From Lysinibacillus sphaericus (lineage in GTDB: Bacteria > Bacillota > Bacilli > Bacillales_A > Planococcaceae), in contig NZ_CP015224.1 of the NCBI RefSeq assembly GCF_001629735.1, positions 1-64,000 of the forward strand: a stretch of 64,000 nt of DNA, in the 5' to 3' direction. The notes beneath the pieces are model-generated. The model searched no databases and was not told where the DNA came from. It saw only the letters and a program-made list of their open reading frames with translations. Made by a program: the position numbers and the translations under genes. Below, one piece after another: positions 44,769-53,107 of the stretch (its first letter is position 1; every line of letters begins with the position of its first letter).

Positions 44769-44913
44769 GCTTATTCGGTATATATGCAGGCCATCCTTTT
44801 TTTAGTACAAGTTATAGGAAGAGTTTGAATTATTTTATTTATTCGCCTAAACTGAAAACATCAAGTCACTTAGGTGAAGGAATCCTAACTTTATGACAAA
44901 GGAGTATGTACAT

Positions 44914-45780
44914 ATGAAAAAGCAACGTATTGCATTTATCGGGACTGGCGTTATGGGGACAAGTATTATTAAACACTTATTGAGGAATGACCATGAGGTG
45001 ACGGTGTATACTCGAACTAAAGAAAAAGCAGAGCCACTAGTAGCTTTAGGGGCATCTTGGGCTAGTTCGCCAGCAGAAGCATTTAAAAATAAAGATATTG
45101 CATTTACAATGGTTGGTTACCCATCAGATGTGGAAGAGGTTTATTTTGGAGATAATGGGCTTTTCAAAACAGTTGAACCTGGCAACATTGTTATTGATAT
45201 GACAACTTCAGAGCCTTCTTTAGCTAAGAAAATTTATGAGCATGCTCAATCTATTAGTGTAGAATCTTTAGATGCACCTGTTTCAGGTGGTGATATCGGT
45301 GCGCAAAATGGTACATTGTCCATTATGATTGGTGGCGATTTAACAACCTACGATAAAGTTTTACCGTTGATGAAGCATTTTGGGGAAAATATTGTTTATC
45401 AGGGTGAGGCAGGGGCTGGTCAGCATGCAAAGATGTGCAATCAAATTGCCATAGCTTCAGGTATGATTGGGGTATGCGAATCACTGGCTTATGGTCTTAA
45501 GGCAGGGCTGGATTTACCGACCGTATTGCAGTCAATTGCATCAGGTGCAGCAGGCTCTTGGTCTCTAAGTAATTTAGCACCACGGATGATTAAAGAAGAC
45601 TTTGCACCAGGTTTTTATATCAAACATTTCGTGAAGGATATGAAAATTGCTTTGGATGAGTCCAAGAAAATGGGAATCACTTTACCAGGATTGGCATTAG
45701 CCTATGAAATGTATGAAAAATTGATGGAAGATGGCTATGGTGATAATGGGACACAAGCTCTTCTTCAGCATTATAGATAG
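44914..45780 (+). CDS. Beta-hydroxyacid dehydrogenase family protein (3-hydroxyisobutyrate dehydrogenase-like)
   Basis: The 288-residue NAD(P)-dependent dehydrogenase has the dinucleotide loop FIGTGVMGTSI, substrate motif DAPVSGGDIGAQNGTL and catalytic Lys in KMCNQ. It oxidises a beta-hydroxyacid to the semialdehyde or runs in reverse. The substrate is not fixed by sequence. AAAGGAG ten bases upstream supports this ATG; another lies seven codons earlier. A paralogue is at 56008-56901 in a catabolic operon, whereas this copy stands alone. Confidence 0.82.
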   Translation: MKKQRIAFIGTGVMGTSIIKHLLRNDHEVTVYTRTKEKAEPLVALGASWASSPAEAFKNKDIAFTMVGYPSDVEEVYFGDNGLFKTVEPGNIVIDMTTSEPSLAKKIYEHAQSISVESLDAPVSGGDIGAQNGTLSIMIGGDLTTYDKVLPLMKHFGENIVYQGEAGAGQHAKMCNQIAIASGMIGVCESLAYGLKAGLDLPTVLQSIASGAAGSWSLSNLAPRMIKEDFAPGFYIKHFVKDMKIALDESKKMGITLPGLALAYEMYEKLMEDGYGDNGTQALLQHYR

Positions 45781-45803
45781 TTATATTTGGTTGGATTAAA
45801 ATA

Positions 45804-45847
45804 GGAAACCTGAAATCTCTTCATTTTGAGGAGACTTCAGGTTTTTT
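45804..45847. terminator. Bidirectional terminator
   Basis: AAACCTGAA pairs with TTCAGGTTT, with an inner TCTC/GAGA stem, between convergent genes; T-rich on the plus side. Confidence 0.75.
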
Positions 45848-45849
45848 CA

Positions 45850-46242
45850 TTACTCTTTCCCAAAAAGTTGGGCGTCTAGTGAAAGGCTAGAAGCACCAGC
45901 TAGAGTAAAGTATAGAGCAATAGCACCTAAGGCTAAATCTAATTCGTAACCGGCTAAACCATCAGCCCCAATAAAGCCAATGCTAAGCTTAGCTGTGAAA
46001 ATGGCTACAATCATAGTGATTGTTAGTAGGGCACCAAAAATTCTCGTTGCTAAACCTAATATAAGGGCAATACCTCCCACTAATTCAATAATCGCAACGA
46101 TATACGCCATAAATCCTGGTATACCTATACTGTCAAAAAAGTCTGCCGTATAGCTAATACCTCCTTGGAATTTTTGAAAGCCGTGTACTGCAAAAATAAT
46201 GCCAAGAACGACACGTAAAATAGTTGAACCAATGTTTTGCAT
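45850..46242 (-). CDS. DoxX-family membrane protein (CatD/MhqP-like)
   Basis: The 130-residue protein with four helices has the DoxX hallmarks RVVLGIIFAVHGFQKF and IVAIIELVGGIALILGL. Bacillus relatives CatD and MhqP are induced by quinones and catechol under YodB/CatR or MhqR control. A TTAC-N5-GTAA element lies 26 bases upstream, and a CatR-like HxlR regulator is encoded divergently, making a self-contained quinone-response module likely. Confidence 0.83.
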   Translation of the reverse strand: MQNIGSTILRVVLGIIFAVHGFQKFQGGISYTADFFDSIGIPGFMAYIVAIIELVGGIALILGLATRIFGALLTITMIVAIFTAKLSIGFIGADGLAGYELDLALGAIALYFTLAGASSLSLDAQLFGKE

Positions 46243-46267
46243 ATTATTGTATCTCCTTTTCTTTAAC

Positions 46268-46280
46268 TTACATTTCGTAA
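46268..46280 (-). promoter_or_regulatory. HxlR/DUF24-type operator candidate before the DoxX gene
   Basis: TTAC-ATTTC-GTAA has the same core as the two sites upstream of yceI (15675-15687, 15711-15723). It sits in the divergent promoter region of the DoxX and HxlR genes. Confidence 0.55.
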
Positions 46281-46396
46281 CCTAGTGTATTTTTAAAAAC
46301 GACTTTTGTCAAGTAACTAAATGTATTTTAAGAACTGAATGTCGAAATAAGTGTTATACTGTTGTATATGAACTACTAACAATGGAGGCTTGTAAC

Positions 46397-46717
46397 GTGG
46401 ATCAAAAAAAAATTTGTCCTCGATTTGAAAAGGCGCTAAAAATATTAAATCATCGCTGGAATACTTTACTTATATTTCAATTATTAGATGGTCCACAGCG
46501 ATATTCAGTCATTAAAAATCAGTTAAACATAAGCAGCCGCGTATTAACTGAGCGATTAAAGGAGCTAGAGACCGAGGAAATTGTATTACGCACGGTCATT
46601 CCTTCTACCCCAGTCGTCATTGAGTATGAACTGACGGAAAAGGGATATGCACTTGCTCCGGTGTTAAAAGCAATTGAACAATGGTCTTCTGAATGGGTAG
46701 CAATAACTGAAAAATAA
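46397..46717 (+). CDS. HxlR/DUF24-family redox-sensing regulator (CatR/YodB-like)
   Basis: The 106-residue winged helix starts MDQKKIC-PRFEKAL. Cys7 is at the position of the sensing cysteine of CatR and YodB. The recognition region is SSRVLTERLKELE. It should repress until the cysteine is oxidised or alkylated. The GTG eight bases after GGAGG is chosen; an ATG at 46382 overlaps the ribosome binding site. Divergent from the DoxX gene, which is its probable target. Confidence 0.83.
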   Translation: MDQKKICPRFEKALKILNHRWNTLLIFQLLDGPQRYSVIKNQLNISSRVLTERLKELETEEIVLRTVIPSTPVVIEYELTEKGYALAPVLKAIEQWSSEWVAITEK

Positions 46718-46719
46718 TA

Positions 46720-46762
46720 AAAAAGATATTCAGGCGAGGGGGCTTGAATATCTTTTTTTTTA
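46720..46762 (+). terminator. Terminator after the HxlR gene
   Basis: AAAAAGATATTCA pairs with TGAATATCTTTTT around a G-rich loop. Confidence 0.83.
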
Positions 46763-46927
46763 CTAGAAAAAAATTGAGAAAGGGCTTTGTTTTTCGATCT
46801 ATTAGCAGTTATGTTTTAGGAAATTTACTGTTATATTGTAAATAATATTAATTTTCTTTTAAAAAAGAAATTTTTTATTACGGAAAAAAATTAATGGATT
46901 ATTATAGAGAATGTAAGGGAGGGTTTT

Positions 46928-48250
46928 ATGAAAAAGAGTTCAGCAATAGATGTTCAGCATCGAAGTCAGTTAGCAATTTACTTATCATTACCAATACTGT
47001 CATGGGCCTTCTATGATTTTGCTAATACAATTTTTTCTTCAAATATTAATACGATTTTTTTCCCGTTCTATATGGATGAGGTATTAGGGACAAATGAAGT
47101 TATGCAACAAGTAGCTAGTACATTTATTTCGTACGCGAATGCCATTGCTAGTTTATTACTTGTAGTATTCTCTCCGCTGTTCGGAGTATGGATTGATAAC
47201 ACTGGCTATAAAAAGAGATTTATTGTCTGGTTTGCGTCTATTTCCATTCTTTTTACGTTTATGATGGGGATCTTTGCTAACCTACAGACTACCACTCATT
47301 ACTCAGGCGTCCCCCTTAGTTTATTTTTAGTCGTGGCAAGTTTTGTTATTGCAAAGTTTTTCTTTAATTCCAGTCTAGTATTCTATGATTCCATGATGGG
47401 AGATTTAGGAACGAAAGAAGAAATGCCGCTCATATCGGGCTATGGTGTTGCAATAGGGTATTTGGGTACACTTGTTGGACTTCTCGTTTATTTGTATGTT
47501 GGCAGCAGTGATTTTCATCGTGCATTTATTCCAACAGCAATTTTGTATTTATTATTTTCGCTGCCCTTATTTTTGATTAATAAAGATACACCAATACCAA
47601 AAGCACAGAGGAAGTCTTTAAAATTTTTAGATGGCTATAAGGAAATTATTCAAACCTTCAAGGATATGAAGCAATATAAGGCTATCTTTACTTTTATGAT
47701 TGCTTATTTCTTTTTGAATGATGCTATTGCGACTACGATTGCAATGATGGCAGTTTATGCGACAGCCATTGTTGGGTTTAGTTCAGGTCAATTTATCATT
47801 CTTTATCTAGTCTCTACTGTATCAACGATTATAGGTTCTTTGGCATTTGGCTATATAACGAAATCAGTAGGAGCTAAGCGCGCCATTACTATGGTAGCTC
47901 TAATTATGATTGTCGCTTTAGTGTTTGCTGTATTTGCCAAAGCACAATGGATGTTTTGGCTTGCAGGTAGCCTTTTTGGTATATCACTTGGCTCTATGTG
48001 GGTAACGTCTAGGACCTATATTATTGAATTGTCACCCAATGAGAAACGTGGACAGTTCTTCGGCTTGTTTGCTTTCTCAGGGAAAGTATCCTCCATTATT
48101 GGGCCAGCCGTATATGGAACAGTTACATTGTGGATGAAGGATTATGGTACACTAGCAAGCCGTGTCGCACTATCGACGTTAATTGTAATGACAGTTATCG
48201 GCCTGTTGGTACATCTAAAAGTTAATGATAAAAATGGAAATAGCAAGTAG
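46928..48250 (+). CDS. MFS transporter of the UMF1 (Atg22-like) family
   Basis: The 440-residue, 12-helix protein has the UMF1 opening PILSWAFYDFANTIFSSNI, followed by GVWIDNTGYKKRF, and a late segment FFGLFAFSGKVSSIIGP. UMF1 members are implicated in export of amino acids or other metabolites; substrate unknown. GGGAGGG precedes the ATG. It is monocistronic. Confidence 0.84.
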   Translation: MKKSSAIDVQHRSQLAIYLSLPILSWAFYDFANTIFSSNINTIFFPFYMDEVLGTNEVMQQVASTFISYANAIASLLLVVFSPLFGVWIDNTGYKKRFIVWFASISILFTFMMGIFANLQTTTHYSGVPLSLFLVVASFVIAKFFFNSSLVFYDSMMGDLGTKEEMPLISGYGVAIGYLGTLVGLLVYLYVGSSDFHRAFIPTAILYLLFSLPLFLINKDTPIPKAQRKSLKFLDGYKEIIQTFKDMKQYKAIFTFMIAYFFLNDAIATTIAMMAVYATAIVGFSSGQFIILYLVSTVSTIIGSLAFGYITKSVGAKRAITMVALIMIVALVFAVFAKAQWMFWLAGSLFGISLGSMWVTSRTYIIELSPNEKRGQFFGLFAFSGKVSSIIGPAVYGTVTLWMKDYGTLASRVALSTLIVMTVIGLLVHLKVNDKNGNSK

Positions 48251-48315
48251 GAGAAATGTATTGCCTATGATACAATTGAATTATAAATTGAAGTAGAGAA
48301 AGGAGCGGGGTTGCA

Positions 48316-49218
48316 TTGGAACATAAAGGAATATTATTAGAAAGTGGCACAAATGAGCTAGAAATCGTTGAATTTGAAGTGGCTAACAATAAATTTGGTA
48401 TCAATGTAATTAAAGTAAAAGAAATCATTCAACCGATTCCAGTAACATTTATTCCACACGCGCACCCGCATGTAGAAGGAATCATTCAATTACGAGGTGA
48501 AGTATTACCAGTTGTGGATATGCTACGGGTATTAGGAATTCAGAGTACTGAGCGTAATCCACAACAAAAATATATTGTTGCTGAATTTAATAAGCAACGT
48601 GTTGTGTTCCATGTGGATAACGTGACACAAATTCACCGTATATCGTGGGATCAAATTGAAAAGCCTTCAGATATGTATCAAGGCGGAACATCACAAGTTA
48701 TAGGTGTTATTAAACAAAACGAACAGATGATTCTACTACTCGATTTCGAAAGAATTATGGTGGATATTAATCCTGAATCGGGCATAAGTGTAGAATCTGT
48801 CAAAAAACTGGGCAAACGTGAGCGTACTGGAAAACGCATTTTAATTGCAGAGGATTCACCTTTATTACGAAAATTATTATTTGATACGATGAATGAAGCT
48901 GGCTATGACAATGTAGAATTCTTTGAAAATGGCCGCGATGCTTATGAATACTTAGAAGGAATAGCGAAGAGCGGTAGTGATATTGCAGAACATATTCAAT
49001 TAGTTGTAACGGATATTGAAATGCCACAAATGGATGGGCATCATTTGACAAGAAAAATCAAAGAACATCCTGATCTTCAAAAACTTCCAGTTATCATATT
49101 CTCAAGTCTAATTACAGATGACCTTCGTCATAAAGGTGATCAGGTAGGAGCAGAAGATCAAATTAGTAAGCCAGAAATTGCAGAGCTCATCCTACGTGTT
49201 GACCAATTAATTTTGTAA
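48316..49218 (+). CDS. cheV: Chemotaxis protein CheV
   Basis: The 300-residue coupling protein has an N-terminal CheW domain (about 12-160; GIIQLRGEVLPVVDM) and a C-terminal receiver domain (about 175-300) with phosphoacceptor Asp in LVVTDIEMPQMDG and a conserved Lys in ISKPEI. It links chemoreceptors to CheA and acts in adaptation. It starts with TTG behind AGGAG; no upstream ATG fits. Stand-alone location is usual in Bacillus. Confidence 0.9.
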   Translation: MEHKGILLESGTNELEIVEFEVANNKFGINVIKVKEIIQPIPVTFIPHAHPHVEGIIQLRGEVLPVVDMLRVLGIQSTERNPQQKYIVAEFNKQRVVFHVDNVTQIHRISWDQIEKPSDMYQGGTSQVIGVIKQNEQMILLLDFERIMVDINPESGISVESVKKLGKRERTGKRILIAEDSPLLRKLLFDTMNEAGYDNVEFFENGRDAYEYLEGIAKSGSDIAEHIQLVVTDIEMPQMDGHHLTRKIKEHPDLQKLPVIIFSSLITDDLRHKGDQVGAEDQISKPEIAELILRVDQLIL

Positions 49219-49287
49219 AAATTGTGCCTTACATGATACTTCTCAATTTTAATAATGGGTATCCTGAAAGTATAAATAAATGAAAGT

Positions 49288-49322
49288 AAAGTCGGATGCC
49301 TTTAAAGGGTCCGACTTTTTGT
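49288..49322 (+). terminator. Terminator after cheV
   Basis: AAAGTCGGA pairs with TCCGACTTT, followed by TT; it argues against the long upstream start of the ppx frame. Confidence 0.8.
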
Positions 49323-49378
49323 ATAGGTATACATATTGTGAACAAAATAAACTGAAGATGCTTGAAGGATGTGATTAT

Positions 49379-50932
49379 TTGAATGAATTAAAAACAGCTA
49401 TTATTGATATCGGCTCCAATACTATTCGCTTAGTGATATATCAGTATAACAATGAAGAGGGGCTTCATGAGCTTGGAAATATTAAAACGGTAGCACGTTT
49501 GCGTACATATTTACAGCCCTCTGGTGAGATGTCTAAAGAAGGTATCCATGTGTTAGCGGAGACCTTAGAAACATTTAAAGCGATGTTAGAAGATTTTGAA
49601 GTGACAGAAGTGAAGGCAGCTGCAACTGCTGCTATCCGCCAGGCGACCAACCGCGACCAAATAATAGCAGAAATGAAAGCTCGAACTGGCATCCAAATTG
49701 AGCTTTTATCAGAAGAAGAAGAAGCTTATTTTGGCTTTGTAGCTGTCGCTTTTTCCAGTGGCACAAAATCAGGAGTTACGATTGATATTGGTGGTGGAAG
49801 TACCGAAATTACACTGTTTGAAAATAAAGAAATTCAGCAATCACATAGTTTCCCATTTGGGACAGTTTCATTAAAGCAACGTTTTGTGAAGGGGGACATC
49901 ATTAATAGCAGTGAAAGGAAGGAACTTATTGCCTTTTTAAAAGAGCAATTTCAAACCTTAACATGGATTCAAAATAGTGGTTTACCGATCATTGCAATTG
50001 GAGGAAGTGCGCGTAATATTGCACAAATTCATCAACAAAAACATGATTATCCCATTGCCAGTGTCCATGGATACGAAATGACAAAAGAAGATTTAGATGA
50101 ATTAAGCTTATTTTTAGGCCAATTAAGTTTTCAAGAATTGAGGCAGCTTGATGGTCTATCATCAGACCGTGCCGATATTATTTTACCTGCCTTAGAAGTA
50201 TTTAGAGTATTAATGGAGACTGTAGGAAGCAAGTCTTTCCAACTAACGAAGAAGGGATTACGTGAAGGACTAATTATCAAAAAGATCTTACAAACAGATA
50301 GCAATGCTTTTGATAAATATAATGTTTTTGACGGCAATGCCAGGCGGCTTGCTCGACAGTATGGTCGAACTGAAAATGAGGTCGATTATTTGATGCATTT
50401 AGCCGATCAATTGTATCGCGAATGTTGTCATTTAGGCTATTTACAATATAATGCGGAAGATTTGCAGTTAATAAGAAAAGCAGCAAAGGTATTTAATATC
50501 GGTGAATATATAGAACTAAGCTCTGCAAGTCAACATACCTTTTATTTGATTGCGAATCAATCTATTGATGGTTTAAATCACCCAGAAAGAGTCAAACTAG
50601 CCCTTCTAGCCTCTTATAAAAATAAAGATTATTTTGAACGATTCGCTGCCCCATTCGCTACTTGGATGAATCGTGAGGAGTATCGGAAAATAAGAGATTT
50701 TGGAGCGTTATTAAAATTTGTCTATGCTTTAAATGTCTCAAAGCGAAATGTTGTACATGCAATTGATATGCATCCAGAGGAAGACTATGTACAGCTCAAT
50801 ATTTATATAAAGAACAATGCAGCAGCTGAAAAATATCAAGCTAATCGACATAAAAAACATTTAGAGCGAGCATTAAAAATCCCAATGACAATCAATTTTA
50901 TTGAAGAAGGATGGAATAAGGATGACAACTGA
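49379..50932 (+). CDS. ppx: Exopolyphosphatase (Ppx/GppA family)
   Basis: The 517-residue protein starts with the ASKHA phosphate-1 motif IIDIGSNTIRLVIY and has the phosphate-2 motif IDIGGGSTEITLF and GGSARNIAQ; a C-terminal HD-like domain follows. It releases phosphate from polyphosphate ends or hydrolyses pppGpp. The TTG start has AAGGATG just upstream; the longer frame runs back through the cheV terminator. Its 3' end overlaps ppk by 11 bases, so synthesis and breakdown of polyphosphate are co-expressed. Confidence 0.87.
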   Translation: MNELKTAIIDIGSNTIRLVIYQYNNEEGLHELGNIKTVARLRTYLQPSGEMSKEGIHVLAETLETFKAMLEDFEVTEVKAAATAAIRQATNRDQIIAEMKARTGIQIELLSEEEEAYFGFVAVAFSSGTKSGVTIDIGGGSTEITLFENKEIQQSHSFPFGTVSLKQRFVKGDIINSSERKELIAFLKEQFQTLTWIQNSGLPIIAIGGSARNIAQIHQQKHDYPIASVHGYEMTKEDLDELSLFLGQLSFQELRQLDGLSSDRADIILPALEVFRVLMETVGSKSFQLTKKGLREGLIIKKILQTDSNAFDKYNVFDGNARRLARQYGRTENEVDYLMHLADQLYRECCHLGYLQYNAEDLQLIRKAAKVFNIGEYIELSSASQHTFYLIANQSIDGLNHPERVKLALLASYKNKDYFERFAAPFATWMNREEYRKIRDFGALLKFVYALNVSKRNVVHAIDMHPEEDYVQLNIYIKNNAAAEKYQANRHKKHLERALKIPMTINFIEEGWNKDDN

Positions 50933-53078
50933 AATAACGAATAATGAGCTAAATGAGGAAGAGTTTTTAGAAAATCATAGTCGTTTACTAGAGGAGATTG
51001 CGAAGCCTCAGTACTATAATAATCGAGAGTTAAGTTGGCTTGCTTTTAATGAGCGTGTATTAGAGGAAGCGGAGGATGTGAATAATCCTCTGCTAGAGCG
51101 TTTGAAATTTTTAGCTATATTTAGTTCAAATCTAGATGAGTTTTTTATGGTGCGTGTGGCAGGCTTACAAGATCAAGTTCGTGCAGGGTTCCATAAGGCT
51201 GAGAATAAATCTGGGTTAACACCAAAAGAACAATTAGCGAAAATTGCAGAACGTACACAAGCTTTAGTGCGTCGACAAACTGAAGTATACCGCCATTTAA
51301 TCTATGATTTATTACCACAGCATAATGTACATATTGCAGACATGAAAGATCTAAATAGCACACAAAAAGCTTTTATTAACGAGATGTTTGCAGAAACTAT
51401 ATTCCCAGTATTAACACCTGTAGCAGTAGATGCGTATCGTCCCTTCCCGACATTGCTTGGGAAAACACTAAATTTACTAGTCCTATTAGAGCAGGATGAA
51501 TCAGATCTTGAAAGTCGTGAAAAAGTCGCAATCGTTCAAGTTCCATCTGTTTTAGATCGATATATCAAAGTGCCTACTGAAGAAGGTAAAACAGTCGTTG
51601 TACTACTGGAGGATGTCATTGTAGCACATATTGAAAAATTATTTTATGGCTATAGTGTAAAATCAGCGCAAGCCTTCCGTTTAACGAGGAATGCGGATTT
51701 AACGATCCACGAAGAGGGTGCAAGGGACCTTCTCGTTGAAATTGAAAAAGAGTTGAAGAAACGAAAGTGGGGAGTAGGAAGCCGTCTAGAAGTTCGAGTT
51801 GGAGAAATGAATGAGGAAGTGCTTCTATATTTATTAGATGAATTTGAAATTGAAGAAAATGATGTTTTCCATATTGATGGTCCTTTGGATTTAACCTTTA
51901 TGTTCTCTTTTGTAAAAGGTATAGCTGTTGGCCGTGAACATCTTGAATATGAAAGCTTCATCCCACAGCCACCTTTAGATTTACAATCTGACGAAAATAT
52001 TTTTGAAAAAGCATTAACACAAGATATCTTTTTCCATCATCCATATGAATCATTTGCACCGATCGTTGACTTTGTCTCAGAGGCAGCAGTTAATCCGAAT
52101 GTATTAGCAATTAAACAAACATTATATCGAGTAAGTGGCAATTCACCAATCATTCAAGCACTGAAACTGGCTGCTGAAAATGGCAAACAAGTAACAGTTT
52201 TAGTCGAATTAAAGGCTAGATTCGATGAAGAAAATAATGTGCATTGGGCAAAACAACTAGAGCAAGCAGGCTGCCTTGTTATTTATGGGATGAACAATTT
52301 AAAAACACACTCCAAAATTACATTAGTCGTTAGTCGTCGAAATGGAAAAATTGAACGCTTTGTTCATCTTGGCACAGGAAATTATAATGATGCCACTGCA
52401 AAAATTTACACGGATATGGGCATAATAACGACAGATAAAGAATTTGGGATTGATGCGACAAACTTCTTTAACTATTTAAGTGGCTATACAGAAAAACCTA
52501 CATTTAATCACTTGGTTGTGGCACCATTTGATATTCGAGATGAATTTATTCGTTTAATGGATGAAGAAATTGCTTGTCATAAAAAATATGGGAATGGTTT
52601 TATTCGAGCTAAAATGAATTCATTGACAGACAAAGATCTTATGATGAAGCTATATGAGGCTTCGATTGCTGGGGTAAAGGTAGAACTTATAATACGTGGT
52701 ATTTGCTGTATTAGACCGGGGATTCCTGGCATTAGCGAAAACATTACTGTAACAAGTATCGTTGGTCGTTTCCTTGAACATTCCCGAATCTATTGGTTCC
52801 ATCATAATGGTGAGAATAGAGTATATTTATCTTCAGCTGATATGATGACACGTAACATGATTAAACGTGTAGAAATTTTGTTCCCTGTATATGCAAATGA
52901 AGCAAAAACTCGTATTATTGACATTATGAATACACAATTAATGGATACTGCTAAGGCTCGTATTCAAGACTCCAATGGTAAATATCATTATAAAGATTTT
53001 GATCGTAGTGAAGATCCGCTGAATAGTCAGGAGATTTTCTTACAAGATGCATTAAAGCCTACGCTAGACGAAGAATAG
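50922..53078 (+). CDS. ppk: Polyphosphate kinase 1
   Basis: The 718-residue PPK1 has N-terminal NRELSWLAFNERVLEEA, and the two phospholipase-D-like catalytic domains with the autophosphorylated His region THSKITLVV and HLGTGNYND, then RGICCIRPG. It polymerises ATP gamma-phosphate reversibly at the membrane face. The ATG overlapping the ppx 3' end is used (AAGAAGG upstream); an in-frame TTG lies seven codons earlier. It forms one operon with ppx and probably with the GGDEF/EAL gene. Confidence 0.93.
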   Translation: MTTEITNNELNEEEFLENHSRLLEEIAKPQYYNNRELSWLAFNERVLEEAEDVNNPLLERLKFLAIFSSNLDEFFMVRVAGLQDQVRAGFHKAENKSGLTPKEQLAKIAERTQALVRRQTEVYRHLIYDLLPQHNVHIADMKDLNSTQKAFINEMFAETIFPVLTPVAVDAYRPFPTLLGKTLNLLVLLEQDESDLESREKVAIVQVPSVLDRYIKVPTEEGKTVVVLLEDVIVAHIEKLFYGYSVKSAQAFRLTRNADLTIHEEGARDLLVEIEKELKKRKWGVGSRLEVRVGEMNEEVLLYLLDEFEIEENDVFHIDGPLDLTFMFSFVKGIAVGREHLEYESFIPQPPLDLQSDENIFEKALTQDIFFHHPYESFAPIVDFVSEAAVNPNVLAIKQTLYRVSGNSPIIQALKLAAENGKQVTVLVELKARFDEENNVHWAKQLEQAGCLVIYGMNNLKTHSKITLVVSRRNGKIERFVHLGTGNYNDATAKIYTDMGIITTDKEFGIDATNFFNYLSGYTEKPTFNHLVVAPFDIRDEFIRLMDEEIACHKKYGNGFIRAKMNSLTDKDLMMKLYEASIAGVKVELIIRGICCIRPGIPGISENITVTSIVGRFLEHSRIYWFHHNGENRVYLSSADMMTRNMIKRVEILFPVYANEAKTRIIDIMNTQLMDTAKARIQDSNGKYHYKDFDRSEDPLNSQEIFLQDALKPTLDEE

Positions 53079-53107
53079 AGCAAACACGCTACTTAGTGAG
53101 GGATAGA

